Under the pieces are notes generated by a model. The model had not been told where the DNA came from. It was given only the letters and a program-made list of their open reading frames with translations, and did not search any database. A stretch of DNA of 42,595 nucleotides from Planctomycetaceae bacterium (GTDB lineage Bacteria > Planctomycetota > Planctomycetia > Pirellulales > Pirellulaceae): the NCBI GenBank assembly GCA_002724245.1, contig PBOG01000031.1, positions 79,950 to 122,544 on the forward strand, written 5' to 3'. The translations under genes were made by a program, and so were the position numbers. This document shows, in pieces, positions 7,787-17,789 of the stretch (position 1 is the stretch's first letter; every line of letters begins with the position of its first letter).

Positions 7787-10062
7787 GAACTCGCTCCCAA
7801 AGCGCTGAGACCTTCGCTACGGATTTTGTTGTAGCAACTGTGGACGGCTTCCAGAAACAGGTGGGCTTCTTCGATCAAGGTATGCGCGGAATCGTGGGTG
7901 TGATTGCACTCACCCTGGCTGTGTGCCGCCAGAAAATAGTCCGCGAATTTGGGTCCTGCAAAGGGGTCAAAAATGGCCTCGTTGTCGTAATACCGTTCCT
8001 TGAATTCTTCCACTATTTCATCGACGTCATTTTCGGTGACATCGTCATACTGCAGCTGTACCAATGCCTTGGCTGCTTTCACCATCGCCAGATACGCCCC
8101 AGCACCGGCCTCCTGATGCTGGCCATCTTCAAGCTTCACCTGCGATTCAAACACGGTCCGCTCAGCGGCGCCAATCTCAAACTCGAATTGGGTGACCACT
8201 TCACCAGCGCACTCGCCTTTGCCAATGTCACCCAGACTGTACTGCCGTGGATCGCCCCAATCAGAATAGAACTCGGGTTCGGCCTCGTGCTCTGGCGGAT
8301 CCTTCGTCACGCCATCCAGCAATTGGCGAATCGCCGCCTTCCCCATCCGTACTACAAATGCGGGAAAACGTTCGTCACCAGAACGATTCTCCATGTAATA
8401 CGCGGTAATCAGGTCGAGCGCCTGGGGAACGCGTTTCGACGGCACGGCCACGATAGGCAAGCCATATGCCCCCGCGTTTTCCTCCCACTGCCCACCGAGC
8501 ACCACCTGAAAGTGCGGCACCTTGAAGCCACCAATAGTACGGCTCACCCCATAAAACCCGATGTCGGCGACGTGATGTTGCCCGCAACTGTTGAAACAAC
8601 CGCTGATTTTGATATGCAGATCTTCGATCGCCTGTTCCAATTCGACACTGCGAGCGACCAGCTGGTGCCGCAACTCCGCAGCCAATCCACGCGACGAAGA
8701 AATGCCGAGTTTGCACGTGTCAGTCCCGGGACAGGCCACAATATCAAACACGTTACTGACTCCCGGCTCAGCCAGGCCAGCCGCGTCTAACGCCTCGTAC
8801 AGCTCAGGCACATCCGCCTGGCTGATCCAGCGGAGCACAAAATTCTGTTCTACCGTCGTACGAATTGTGTCCTTCGTAAAACGGCGGACGATATCCGCCA
8901 ACCCACGCAGTTGCGCCGCGGTGATATCACCCAACGGCAACGCAATCGTCGCCACGGCATATCCCTCCTGCCGCTGCCCACGCAGATTACTGCGCATCCA
9001 ACGCTCGAGCGCACTTCCCGCAGCCACGCTGGGCAACTCACCAGGTGGATTGAGTGGCCCCTCTGTATTGGCTTCAATCTCCTCCAGGTAATCGGTCCAA
9101 CGTGGGTCGTGTGGTAGTTTTGCGCGCTCGGCGAGCACCTCCTCCTTGAATTTATCCATTCCCCATTTCTCGATCAGGAACTTGAGTCGAGCACGACTGC
9201 GTGTCTTCTTCTCGCCGTGTTTTCCAAACACACGTGCCATAGCCTGGGCGATCGGCAGAATCTCTTCCGGTGCCAGGAATTCGTCGAACACTTTGGCCTG
9301 ACGTGGTACCGCCCCCAATCCGCCACCAACGACCATTTGAAAGCCCCGGCGTTCCTCGCCATCAACAACCCTGACCGCAGCCGTCAAACCCAGATCATGC
9401 ATTCCCGTCAGGCCGCACGCGTGGTCGACGCAGCCACTGAAAGTCGGTTTGAATTTACGACCAAAATTTTGCGCGTCTGGATGGCCCAGCATGAACTGCG
9501 TCAGGGCATGGGCGTAAGGCGTCACGTCAAACGCCTCGTCCGGGCAGACGCCCATGTAAGGACAGCCCGTGACATTCCGGACCGAGTTACCACAGGCTTC
9601 GCGGGTCGTAATTCCGACCGCCGCCAAACGGCGCATCAACGTCGGCGTATTTTCGACGTGTACGAAGTGGAGTTGAAAATCCTGACGGGTCGTGATGTGA
9701 ACAATACCATCCGAATACTCCTCCGCTAATTCGGCCAGCACCTCCAGCTGGGCAGCATTCGTCCCGCCATATGGAATCTTGATCCGCTGCATCCCGGGAG
9801 CGTCCCATACCGTGTTGGGCCCCTTGGTGGCCTTGGGGTCGTAGGGTAGGGTGCGGGAGGATGTACCGTCATTTCGTTGTCCATTGTCATAACGCTGCCC
9901 ATAGACACCGCGCCGCAGGCGAGTTTCCGCAAACAACTTTTCGTCCACTTTTTCTTGACGACGAAGCTGGATCTCCGTCTCAAACACATCGATTTCCTCT
10001 GCCATTTGCGGCGTGATTCCACCACGGAGGCGTTCCTTCCAGACCTCGTTACTCGCCTTCAT
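7783..10062 (-). CDS. Siroheme sulfite/nitrite reductase with helical C-terminal extension
   Basis: The protein has 759 residues from ATG 10062; GGAG lies 9 nt upstream. An in-frame TTG at 10077 has no such site. The two-fold ferredoxin-like and 4Fe-4S repeats of the sulfite/nitrite reductase family are clear. The first half carries RLRRGVYGQR, ITTRQDFQLHFV and GNSVRNVTGCP. The siroheme/4Fe-4S ligands are Cys444, Cys450 (CPGTDTC), Cys489 and Cys493 (GCFNSCG). It would reduce sulfite to sulfide, or nitrite to ammonia, using ferredoxin. The divergent cysteine synthase favours sulfite. Ferredoxin-type enzymes are usually about 500-600 residues. Here the last 160-200 residues form an extra helical region (GAGAYLAMVKAAKALVQ, then a His/Glu-rich stretch) that resembles a HEPN-type bundle; that resemblance is inference. 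Confidence 0.9.
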   Translation of the reverse strand: MKASNEVWKERLRGGITPQMAEEIDVFETEIQLRRQEKVDEKLFAETRLRRGVYGQRYDNGQRNDGTSSRTLPYDPKATKGPNTVWDAPGMQRIKIPYGGTNAAQLEVLAELAEEYSDGIVHITTRQDFQLHFVHVENTPTLMRRLAAVGITTREACGNSVRNVTGCPYMGVCPDEAFDVTPYAHALTQFMLGHPDAQNFGRKFKPTFSGCVDHACGLTGMHDLGLTAAVRVVDGEERRGFQMVVGGGLGAVPRQAKVFDEFLAPEEILPIAQAMARVFGKHGEKKTRSRARLKFLIEKWGMDKFKEEVLAERAKLPHDPRWTDYLEEIEANTEGPLNPPGELPSVAAGSALERWMRSNLRGQRQEGYAVATIALPLGDITAAQLRGLADIVRRFTKDTIRTTVEQNFVLRWISQADVPELYEALDAAGLAEPGVSNVFDIVACPGTDTCKLGISSSRGLAAELRHQLVARSVELEQAIEDLHIKISGCFNSCGQHHVADIGFYGVSRTIGGFKVPHFQVVLGGQWEENAGAYGLPIVAVPSKRVPQALDLITAYYMENRSGDERFPAFVVRMGKAAIRQLLDGVTKDPPEHEAEPEFYSDWGDPRQYSLGDIGKGECAGEVVTQFEFEIGAAERTVFESQVKLEDGQHQEAGAGAYLAMVKAAKALVQLQYDDVTENDVDEIVEEFKERYYDNEAIFDPFAGPKFADYFLAAHSQGECNHTHDSAHTLIEEAHLFLEAVHSCYNKIRSEGLSALGASS

Positions 10063-10254
10063 CAAAACCTGCTCCAAAGTGAAGAATCAACAGGAAACCG
10101 CTGTCTGCATTGTAGTTTGAGGAAATACGTCCAGGGCCGCAGGGCGCTGTGAACGCAAAGTGTGGCGACCAACGGCAGGCAGACCTTTACAATGTACACG
10201 TGGAATCAGGCATTGAGAATGCCGGACGGAACCGACTGTGCGGACCGTAACGCC

Positions 10255-10282
10255 TTGAAAAATATCCGTTGACTTATATATT
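10255..10282 (+). promoter_or_regulatory. Candidate sigma-70-type promoter of the cysteine synthase gene
   Basis: TTGAAA (10255-10260) and TATATT (10277-10282) each match five of six consensus positions and are separated by 16 bp. A start of transcription about seven bases after the -10 box falls at or next to the ATG at 10291. No Shine-Dalgarno sequence precedes that ATG, so the message may be leaderless. Confidence 0.5.
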
Positions 10283-10290
10283 CGCGCTCC

Positions 10291-11682
10291 ATGAACAACG
10301 ACCACTCTCTGAGAATTTACGATTCGATGCTGGGGATGCTCTCTAACGAGGACAATCCCACTCCATTGGTACGTCTGAACCACGTGGTTCCACACCAGCA
10401 CACGACCTTTCTGGCCAAACTGGAGTGGTATAACCCGTTCGGTGCAGTCAAAGACCGCGTCGCCGCGAACTTGATCGCCGATGCGGAAGAACGAGACGCC
10501 TTGTCTCCTGGTAAACGCCTGGTCGAAGCCACTTCCGGCAATACGGGACTGGGCTTGGCCATGATCGGCAATGCTCAAGGTTACCCGCTGCAGACACCGC
10601 TCTCCCAGGCCATCCCCTTGGAAAAGCGTACCGTGCTGCGGTTCTTTGGAGCGGACGTCGTGGAACTGGATGACTCGCTCTGCCCCGCGCCTGGCGCTCC
10701 CGAAGGGGCGATCGCCAAAGCCCGCGCCACCGCGCAGGACGACCCAGACACCGTTCACCTCGACCAGTATGTTAATGAAGCGAATCCACAGGCGCACTAC
10801 CGAACCACTGGACCGGAAATCTGGAAACAGACCGCCGGCAACGTCACGCACCTGATTGCGGGTTTAGGGACCTGTGGCACCATCACGGGTACCGGACGTT
10901 TTCTCAAGGAGCAGTCGGCAGCCGTTCAGGTACTGGGAATTTGCCCGGAAGAAGGGCACGACATACCGGGTGTTCGCAGTCGACGTCAACTGCAACAGAC
11001 GAAACTTTATCGCCCCGATGAATACGACGCGGAAGTCGAGATCGGCAACCGGGAGGCATACGACCTGTGCTGGCGTTTGAATCGAGAAGAGTGCATCATC
11101 GCAGGCCCCAGCTGCGGCATGGCACTGGCCGGAGCGATCAAACTGGTACCAGACAAACCCGGGCTGATTGCGGTGGTGGTCTTCCCCGACAACATTTTTA
11201 AGTATGCGTCCTCCGTGTTGCGTCACTTTCCTCAGCTTGTACCCACCAGTGGACCGGGTAGCGCCGAGAGCGCTACGTCCGCACCCAGCAAAAGCGACAC
11301 GCTGCTGGCGGAAATGATGGAAAACCTCAAAAATCCCTACGACTCCGTCCGTGTAAAAGACCTGCACCACGAATTGACACAAGATCCCAGCCCACTGGTC
11401 CTCGACATTCGCTCTCCTGAAATGTTCGCTGAGATGCACATTCCCGGGTCACTAAACATTCCTGAAGACGATCTCTCGACACGGGACAAGGAACTTCCCG
11501 AGGATCGCGACGCCGCCATCGTGACGCTCTGCAATATAGGGAAGTTCTCCAAACGGGCAGCCCTGCTGCTGAAATCCAAAGGCTATCGTCACGTGCGCAC
11601 CGCCAAGGGTGGCCTGAATGAATGGGTCCGGAAGGGATTCAGCGTGTCCACGCACGATACGGATGCCACACCAGCTCCCTGA
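10291..11682 (+). CDS. Cysteine synthase (PLP, fold type II) fused to a rhodanese domain
   Basis: The protein has 463 residues. Residues 1-330 are a cysteine synthase / cystathionine beta-synthase-type PLP enzyme. Lys54 in NPFGAVKDRVA is the Schiff-base lysine, SGNTGLGLA is the substrate loop and GTCGTITGTG the phosphate-binding loop. A Ser/Ala/Pro linker (about 333-350) leads to a rhodanese domain (about 365-455) with LDIRSPEMF, HIPGSLNIP and active-site Cys414 in TLCNIGKFS. The enzyme would make cysteine from an activated serine and sulfide; the rhodanese domain could deliver or take up sulfane sulfur. The start is kept at 10291 because LRIYDSMLGML is the family's usual N-terminal segment, although no ribosome-binding site precedes it. 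The gene diverges from the sulfite reductase gene, so reduction and capture of sulfide sit together. Confidence 0.9.
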   Translation: MNNDHSLRIYDSMLGMLSNEDNPTPLVRLNHVVPHQHTTFLAKLEWYNPFGAVKDRVAANLIADAEERDALSPGKRLVEATSGNTGLGLAMIGNAQGYPLQTPLSQAIPLEKRTVLRFFGADVVELDDSLCPAPGAPEGAIAKARATAQDDPDTVHLDQYVNEANPQAHYRTTGPEIWKQTAGNVTHLIAGLGTCGTITGTGRFLKEQSAAVQVLGICPEEGHDIPGVRSRRQLQQTKLYRPDEYDAEVEIGNREAYDLCWRLNREECIIAGPSCGMALAGAIKLVPDKPGLIAVVVFPDNIFKYASSVLRHFPQLVPTSGPGSAESATSAPSKSDTLLAEMMENLKNPYDSVRVKDLHHELTQDPSPLVLDIRSPEMFAEMHIPGSLNIPEDDLSTRDKELPEDRDAAIVTLCNIGKFSKRAALLLKSKGYRHVRTAKGGLNEWVRKGFSVSTHDTDATPAP

Positions 11683-11716
11683 GTATTTCAGCTTTTCGCA
11701 CAGAGGAGATATTGCC

Positions 11717-12835
11717 ATGGCCAACCTGCAACGATGGCGACGGGGCACTTTCGGGTGGGGTGGGCCAAACCCGCCTCATGGCACCGGGTGTTCTCTGGCG
11801 CAATTATCCGCTTGTCTACTACTCGCTGCCACGCTCTGCGGCAGCCTGTGCGGCCAGACTTTCGAAGTACTCGAGACCGCGGAGCAGATCACGCTGACCA
11901 CACCTCACCTGCAAGCCGCCATCCGCAAACAGGGCTACGTGAGTGGCGTCGCAGCCGGATCACTGCTTGACCGAAAATCTGGATTCCGGGATGTCGGTTA
12001 CGGCCTCGACATCGTCGACTGGATCATGGAACCCGGCAGCGACGAAGCCTACCGGGATGAACTCGACGAGGAACTCATTTATCGATTCAACACACCCTAT
12101 CACGGCAAGACACCGAAACGCTCACTCGAAGGCCCACAAATCTGCACGCAAGCCAAACGCCTGCAGCCGCAGATGATCCGTGGCAAAGATTTTGCTGCCT
12201 TTGTCTCTTCCTATCGGTACCAGACCGCTGCACCAGGTAAAGAGAAAGGATCGCTGTGGACCCAGACGATCGTCTTCCCAGCCGGCAAACGGTACTTCAT
12301 CTCCAGCGATCGTATCGACGCGCGCAACAGTAGCCCCGCTATGTTCCTGCGCATCGACATGCCTGGCCACATCAAACATGACCGTGGCAATACCTTCAGC
12401 GAAATCTACCTCAGCTATCACGCGCAGCAGAAGGGTGGCAGCACGACCATTCCCGCCACCAGATTCTTCACCAGCTTTGCCCCCGATGAACACTTCAACT
12501 ACCGACGCGACCGCGTCGCCACGCCGCCCCGACGGTTCATCCGCGCTTACCGACTACGCGATCCCCAGACGGGCAAACAAGGGCCGTGGCTGGCGGGCAT
12601 GACACTCGACCCGTCTGTTGTCCATGAAGCCTGGTGCCATCAGCGCGGCTACGTCTGCATGATCGAGGAATTTGGTGGACGGCCGATCGAGGCAGGCGAG
12701 TCGTTCAGCGCCGCATTTATCGTCGGCTATTTCGACTCCATTGCGGAAATGCACGAAGTGTACGACAAGCACCGGGGGGCAACAGGTCTGACGGTCAAAC
12801 CTGAGGGCTGGACGCTTACCCCCGGCAGTCCTTGA
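11717..12835 (+). CDS. Secreted protein of unknown function
   Basis: The protein has 372 residues from the ATG at 11717, preceded by AGAGGAG at a good distance. A longer open frame from 11618 overlaps the cysteine synthase gene and is less likely. A basic n-region is followed by a signal sequence (LAQLSACLLLAATLCGSLCG). The mature part is rich in beta strands: FEVLETAEQITLTT, then TQTIVFPAGKRYFISSD and NTFSEIYLSYH. The pattern suggests a beta-sandwich of the sugar-mutarotase/PmoA type, but this is a guess. It begins 34 nt after the cysteine synthase stop, yet secretion suggests an unrelated job. Nothing in the sequence gives a substrate. Confidence 0.75.
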   Translation: MANLQRWRRGTFGWGGPNPPHGTGCSLAQLSACLLLAATLCGSLCGQTFEVLETAEQITLTTPHLQAAIRKQGYVSGVAAGSLLDRKSGFRDVGYGLDIVDWIMEPGSDEAYRDELDEELIYRFNTPYHGKTPKRSLEGPQICTQAKRLQPQMIRGKDFAAFVSSYRYQTAAPGKEKGSLWTQTIVFPAGKRYFISSDRIDARNSSPAMFLRIDMPGHIKHDRGNTFSEIYLSYHAQQKGGSTTIPATRFFTSFAPDEHFNYRRDRVATPPRRFIRAYRLRDPQTGKQGPWLAGMTLDPSVVHEAWCHQRGYVCMIEEFGGRPIEAGESFSAAFIVGYFDSIAEMHEVYDKHRGATGLTVKPEGWTLTPGSP

Positions 12836-12918
12836 TGCCCCCCCCACATAGGCTACCCAGGGACACCTGCGCGGTGAAACCCGAAATCAACACCTAAACC
12901 GCAAAATGGCCGTTGTTA

Positions 12919-12940
12919 ACCGGCTCAGACTGAAGCCGGT
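12919..12940. terminator. Inverted repeat after the secreted-protein gene, possible terminator
   Basis: ACCGGCT (12919-12925) and AGCCGGT (12934-12940) are perfect 7-bp arms around an 8-nt loop. The element lies 83 nt after a stop codon and is not followed by a T run, so it is not a classical intrinsic terminator. The rest of 12836-13097 shows no gene. Confidence 0.35.
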
Positions 12941-13029
12941 AATGACCATACGTCGATTTCTGTGTATGATCAGACATGCGCCGAGGGGTCGCTGGCACTG
13001 CCAACTCCCCAGGTGCCTTGCTCACCCTT

Positions 13030-13047
13030 GGCGGGCGCCTGCCCGCC
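13030..13047. repeat. GGCGGGC/GCCCGCC palindrome
   Basis: GGCGGGC (13030-13036) and GCCCGCC (13041-13047) form a 7-bp stem with loop GCCT, about 50 nt before the DUF1501 start. The same two arms, in the opposite order, recur at 19331-19345, so this may be a dispersed REP-like element. Confidence 0.6.
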
Positions 13048-13097
13048 TTACCACGAACAGGGCTTCCCTTTCCGACTGCCCTGAGAAGGAACTGTCG

Positions 13098-14477
13098 ATG
13101 TCGTTCCGCCGTCGAATCGCGCACACTCATTCCACCGGACTCACACGGCGCGAGATCCTCCAGGTAGGATATTCCGGAGCGATGGGCTTGGCGCTGCCTG
13201 CGTTGTTCGCCAACCGAGCCCAGGCCGCCGCTGCAGCTTCCGCCGCGGCGCCTCCGCGGGATGGCAAAAAGATGCTTCTCGTGTGGACCACAGGCGCCAT
13301 GAGCCACCACGATACGGTGGATATGAAGCCCGATGCCCCGGCCGAAGTCCGCGGAGAATTCAAACCGGCAGCAACCTCGATTCCCGGTTTCCAAATGTGC
13401 GAGCACATGCCGGAACTCATCAAACATGCGGACAAATTTGCCGTGGTCCGCTCGTTTGCCCACAAAGACAATAACCACCTGATGTCGACCCATCACGTGC
13501 TCACGGGGCAGTTTCAACCCGGCGCGTTTTTCGACAAGATCGCCTCACGGACCGACTGGCCTAACTACGCGGGAGCGTACGATTACTTCCGTCCTCGCCA
13601 TGACGGGATTCCCAACGGCGTCAACCTCCCGACGTTCATGCAGCAGCCACCACTCATCTGGCCTGGCCAGCATGCCGGACTCCTGGGAGCGACCCACGAC
13701 CCGTGGCAAATTACCAGCGATCCAAACAGTTCTGACTTCAAAGTAGATAGCCTGACACTCTCACCAGGCCTGGATGTCGATCGGGTCTCCGGACGACACG
13801 GTCTGCTAGGCGATCTGAACCGTCAAAGGGAGCGGCTTTCACGCTCCAGCGCTGGAATCCGCATGACGAGTGAGCAGGAGCTGGCGTACAACATTTTGAC
13901 CTCCCGCAAACTCGCCGACGCGTTCAAAGTCGACCAGGAAACGGACGCGATGCGCGACAATTATGGACGCCATACGACCGGCCAGTCACTGCTGCTCGCG
14001 CGACGTTTACTGGAAGTCGGCGTGCCCGTCGTTCAAGTAAACGTGGGCAACGCGCAAAACTGGGACAATCACTCAAAGATCTTCCCGACCCTGAAAGATC
14101 GGCTACTGCCTCCCTTGGATAAAGGGATGGGCGCACTGCTATCAGATCTGTCCGATCGCGGTATGCTCGATGACACATTCGTCGTGCTGATCGGTGAATT
14201 TGGCCGAACCCCGAAGATCAACAAAGATGCGGGCCGCGACCACTGGGGCCCCTGCTTCAGTGGACTGTTTGCTGGCGGTGGCGTGAAGGGAGGCCAGGTG
14301 ATCGGCAAGACCGATCCCCACGGATCCTACCCCATCAGTCATCCCTACTCACCGGAAGACATCGGCGCTACGGTCTACACGGTGCTGGGTATCGACCCGG
14401 CGAGTGAAATGTACGACCGCTTTAACCGACCCATTCGGCTCAACAGCGGCACGCCCATCGCACCGTTGTTTGGTTAA
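13098..14477 (+). CDS. DUF1501 protein (sulfatase/alkaline phosphatase-like fold), twin-arginine signal
   Basis: The protein has 459 residues from ATG 13098, preceded by GAAGGA. A longer frame from 12906 has no support. A twin-arginine-type signal is present (LTRREILQVGYSG, then a hydrophobic segment to about residue 38). Family motifs are TTGAMSHHDTVDMKPDAPAE, FAVVRSFAH near residue 115, GEFGRTP near residue 370 and GRDHWGPC. DUF1501 proteins are very common in planctomycetes and usually sit beside a PSD1/DUF1553 gene, as here (next gene, 169 nt downstream). Their reaction is not established; export and a role on sulfated or phosphorylated polymers is the usual guess. The normal 'GGxSQxD' near the N-terminus reads GAMSHHD. 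Confidence 0.88.
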   Translation: MSFRRRIAHTHSTGLTRREILQVGYSGAMGLALPALFANRAQAAAAASAAAPPRDGKKMLLVWTTGAMSHHDTVDMKPDAPAEVRGEFKPAATSIPGFQMCEHMPELIKHADKFAVVRSFAHKDNNHLMSTHHVLTGQFQPGAFFDKIASRTDWPNYAGAYDYFRPRHDGIPNGVNLPTFMQQPPLIWPGQHAGLLGATHDPWQITSDPNSSDFKVDSLTLSPGLDVDRVSGRHGLLGDLNRQRERLSRSSAGIRMTSEQELAYNILTSRKLADAFKVDQETDAMRDNYGRHTTGQSLLLARRLLEVGVPVVQVNVGNAQNWDNHSKIFPTLKDRLLPPLDKGMGALLSDLSDRGMLDDTFVVLIGEFGRTPKINKDAGRDHWGPCFSGLFAGGGVKGGQVIGKTDPHGSYPISHPYSPEDIGATVYTVLGIDPASEMYDRFNRPIRLNSGTPIAPLFG

Positions 14478-14494
14478 CTGCGTCCTGCTCTCTC

Positions 14495-14511
14495 CAGGCT
14501 GCAATAGCCTG
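14495..14511. repeat. Short hairpin after the DUF1501 gene
   Basis: CAGGCT (14495-14500) and AGCCTG (14506-14511) are perfect arms with a 5-nt loop, 18 nt after the stop codon. No T run follows. It could weaken read-through into the PSD1 gene, but the evidence is slight. Confidence 0.3.
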
Positions 14512-14646
14512 AAATCCCTCGGAAACAACAGGGCCAGGACTGCGCGAAATCTGTCCGGGTGAGTATCCCGATCAAACGGCTTCGCGTTTGCCTCGTGTGG
14601 TTGCTAAGATTGAGCCAGACCTGGACGTAAAAGGTGAGGAGCCACT

Positions 14647-17600
14647 ATGCAACGCTTGCTGCTATCGATCTGTTGTCTCTGGACTGTCATGACACTCAAC
14701 GGCTGGGCAGCTGAGCAGCCAATGTCTTTCAACCAGCGAATTCGGCCGCTGCTTTCCGCACATTGCTTTTCCTGCCACGGACCGGATGCCGCCAGTCGCA
14801 AAGCGGATCTGCGTCTTGACACGCGCGCCGGCGCCCTGGCCGGCAGTGCGGTGGTCCCAGGGGAACCTGATCAGTCGGAACTGATCCAGCGGATTAACAG
14901 CACCGACCCGGAAGTGCAGATGCCTCCCCCCGCTACTGGCAAAACACTGACCGCCGCCGAAAAAGAATTGCTGACGCAATGGATCGCCAGCGGCGCCCCA
15001 TGGCAGGAACACTGGTCCTTCATCACCCCGACACGCCCCTCGCTACCACAACCTGTGGGAATTTCACAATGGGGCCGCAATCCGATCGATCATTTCATTC
15101 TCGCACAGCTGAACCGTCTGGGACTCAAACCGAATCCTCCCGCAGCCCTCCACCACCTCGCCCGCAGAGCGGCACTCGACCTGACAGGACTCCCCGCCGC
15201 GCCCGCTGTAATCCGCAATCTGCCAGAACACACCGACCCGGCTACCTTTGACACCTACATCGACGGCCTGCTGACTTCTCCGCATGCGGGTGAACATCGC
15301 GCACGTTACTGGCTGGATGCGGCGCGTTACGGCGACACCCACGGCATGCACGTCGACAACTACCGGGAAATCTGGCCGTATCGCGACTGGGTGGTGGACG
15401 CCTTCAACTCCAATCTGCCGTTCGATCAATTTGTACGGCAACAGTTGGCCGGTGACCTGCTTCCCGGGGCCACACTACAGCAACGAATCGCTACCGGCTT
15501 CAACCGCTGCAATATCACAACCTCGGAGGGTGGTGCCATCCCCGCCGAACTTGACGTCCGCTACATGGTTGACCGTGTCGAAACCACCTCCACGGTTTTC
15601 CTGGGATTGACGACCGGTTGCGCAGTCTGCCACGACCACAAATACGACCCGATCAGCCAGGCTGAGTTTTATCAGTTGGGTGCCTTCTTCAATAACACAA
15701 CCCAGCCTGCCATGGATGGCAACCAGAAGGACACTCCCCCCGTCGTGGCCATTCCTGGACCCGAATATCAAGCCGAGTGGCAAGCGCTCCAGACCCGCCG
15801 GGCGACGTTGCAAACTGCCTTCCGTCACGATTCCAGCAAGGTGCAAAACTGGTGGGCCGCAGGCCCTGCGCTCCCCGAACATCCCGTTGGCTCAGATGGC
15901 CTGGAAGTCTGGCTCCCGCTGACGCAAAGCGAGGGGACGTCCAATCAACTGCCCGGAACCGCCCAATGGTCCACGGATCACCCGGCCGGGCGCCGCGGCA
16001 TCCGTTTTGGTGACCGCGGCCAACTCACCTCGCCTTTGGTCCGTCTGAAAAGCGACCAGCCACTGACGGTCAGCTTCTGGTTCCGCACTCCTGACACCGT
16101 TCTGGCGACCACCCTGTTCTCCCAGCAGCACAAAGAGAAAGATGGCCCGGAAGTGGGCTGGAAAATCACTGGAGGGAGCCAGGGTGCAGTTACCTTCGAG
16201 TTGACCGATGCCCAGGGGAAAAAAATCCGTGGCAATCTGCCGGACAACGAAGCGCTCACCCCCCGTTCCTGGCAACACGTCTGCGTACGCTACTCTGGAG
16301 GCCAGGCAAACTCCTCGATCAGCATTCTGGTCAACGGCCGCGCCGGGAATCTACGCAATTCCTCAGAGCAACACTGTTCCGCAACTGAACTGGTCAGCGC
16401 AGATCTGAAGATTGGTGGCCCCTATCCCTCCGCCGGGATGAGTGATGTCCGCGTCTTCCGCCGCTGGCTACTCGACGAAGAGGTACAACTACTGGCGGAC
16501 GAACACCAGCTGCGTGAGTGCTTTGCCCGCGCCGCTCCTTGGGACCAGCTCTCCGCTGCTGACCGCCAACGACTCGACCAGCATTTCCACCACGTGGTAA
16601 ATCCTGCCTTCCAAACCGCGGCACGCGGAATCGCGGAGACGGAAACCCGTCGCGATTTCATCTATGCGCGTTCTACCACCACGCTGGTCATGCAAGAACG
16701 CCCCACAGCCCCGCGTGCCGAGATCCTCGAGCGTGGCGATTACACCAGGCCCCTGGCCGAGGTCCAACCGGCAGTCCCAGCTGTGCTGCCCCCCTTACCC
16801 ACTGGAGCGACCGCAAACCGTTTGGGACTCGCTGATTGGCTGGTGCATCCAGACCATCCCCTGACAGCCCGGGTAACCATCAATCGCCTGTGGCAATCTC
16901 TCTTCGGCACCGGGCTGGTACGCACCGCTGAGGATTTCGGCGTCATGGGTGATACGCCGACACACCCTCAACTTCTCGATTACCTGGCGGTCGAATTTGT
17001 CGAATCGGGCTGGGACGTCAAGCACATGCTGAAAATGATGGTGACCTCAGCGACCTATCAGCAGAGCAGTCTCACCACGCCCGCCAAACTGGACCAGGAC
17101 CCGCAAAACCGTTTCCTTTCGCGGGGTCCACGTCTGCGTTTGGACGCGGAAGTACTACGTGACCAGGCGCTCGCCGTAAGTGGGCTACTCTCCCTGAATT
17201 TGGGCGGCCCCAGTGTGCGTCCTTACCAACCGGCAGGACTCTGGAAAGTGGTTGCCATCACAGGCAGCAACACGCGAGAATTCAAGCAAGACGAGGGAGA
17301 AGCCCTCTACCGCCGCAGTCTCTACACCTTCTGGAAACGAACTTCACCGCCACCTTCCATGGCTGCCTTCAACGCCCCCACACGCGAGCAATGCACTGTC
17401 CGGCGTGAGAGGACCAACACGCCTCTCCAGGCACTGGTCCTGATGAACGATCCCCAGTTCGTCGAAGCCGCTCGGCACCTGGCCCAGCGGGCTCTGGCGC
17501 AACACCAGGACATCACCGCACGGGCGACCTGGATGCTTCAGGAAGTGGGGTGTCGCGGCGATCAGTCCGACGTGACAGACACTGTGTCGGCGGCCGTTGA

Positions 17601-17757
17601 ACTGGGAACACTGTTCCGGGCCGACACCGCCGCCGCGAGTTCGCTGATTGCCACCGGCAGCAGCAAACCAGACCCGGAATCCAATCTGCCAGAGCTGGCA
17701 GCCTGGACCATGATCGCCAACCTGCTGCTCAACCGAGATGACATCATCAACAAGTAA
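14647..17757 (+). CDS. PSD1-type protein: cytochrome-like CxxCH, DUF1549, LamG, DUF1553
   Basis: The protein has 1036 residues and a signal peptide ([19 protein letters not shown]). Order of parts: a planctomycete cytochrome c-like domain with CFSCHGPD (Cys40, Cys43, His44) to about residue 110; DUF1549 (about 135-350) with a second CxxCH (Cys325, Cys328, His329); an inserted LamG/concanavalin-like domain (about 418-618), seen in [16 protein letters not shown] and [11 protein letters not shown]; and DUF1553 (about 730-1000) with [15 protein letters not shown] and [12 protein letters not shown]. The family is exported, probably to the periplasm. Heme attachment at the CxxCH sites is likely but unproven. 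The LamG insert could bind a carbohydrate. RBS AGGTGAGGAG precedes the ATG. Its stop codon overlaps an in-frame ATG of the next DUF1501 gene, so the two are probably co-transcribed. Confidence 0.9.
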   Translation: MQRLLLSICCLWTVMTLNGWAAEQPMSFNQRIRPLLSAHCFSCHGPDAASRKADLRLDTRAGALAGSAVVPGEPDQSELIQRINSTDPEVQMPPPATGKTLTAAEKELLTQWIASGAPWQEHWSFITPTRPSLPQPVGISQWGRNPIDHFILAQLNRLGLKPNPPAALHHLARRAALDLTGLPAAPAVIRNLPEHTDPATFDTYIDGLLTSPHAGEHRARYWLDAARYGDTHGMHVDNYREIWPYRDWVVDAFNSNLPFDQFVRQQLAGDLLPGATLQQRIATGFNRCNITTSEGGAIPAELDVRYMVDRVETTSTVFLGLTTGCAVCHDHKYDPISQAEFYQLGAFFNNTTQPAMDGNQKDTPPVVAIPGPEYQAEWQALQTRRATLQTAFRHDSSKVQNWWAAGPALPEHPVGSDGLEVWLPLTQSEGTSNQLPGTAQWSTDHPAGRRGIRFGDRGQLTSPLVRLKSDQPLTVSFWFRTPDTVLATTLFSQQHKEKDGPEVGWKITGGSQGAVTFELTDAQGKKIRGNLPDNEALTPRSWQHVCVRYSGGQANSSISILVNGRAGNLRNSSEQHCSATELVSADLKIGGPYPSAGMSDVRVFRRWLLDEEVQLLADEHQLRECFARAAPWDQLSAADRQRLDQHFHHVVNPAFQTAARGIAETETRRDFIYARSTTTLVMQERPTAPRAEILERGDYTRPLAEVQPAVPAVLPPLPTGATANRLGLADWLVHPDHPLTARVTINRLWQSLFGTGLVRTAEDFGVMGDTPTHPQLLDYLAVEFVESGWDVKHMLKMMVTSATYQQSSLTTPAKLDQDPQNRFLSRGPRLRLDAEVLRDQALAVSGLLSLNLGGPSVRPYQPAGLWKVVAITGSNTREFKQDEGEALYRRSLYTFWKRTSPPPSMAAFNAPTREQCTVRRERTNTPLQALVLMNDPQFVEAARHLAQRALAQHQDITARATWMLQEVGCRGDQSDVTDTVSAAVELGTLFRADTAAASSLIATGSSKPDPESNLPELAAWTMIANLLLNRDDIINK

Positions 17758-17789
17758 TGTGGCTCTTTGTTCCACACAGGAATTATCCG

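Noticed and set aside
7840-8790. Plus-strand open frame of 316 codons
   Set aside because: It lies opposite the sulfite reductase gene, which has clear catalytic motifs. The plus-strand product shows no domain or signal.
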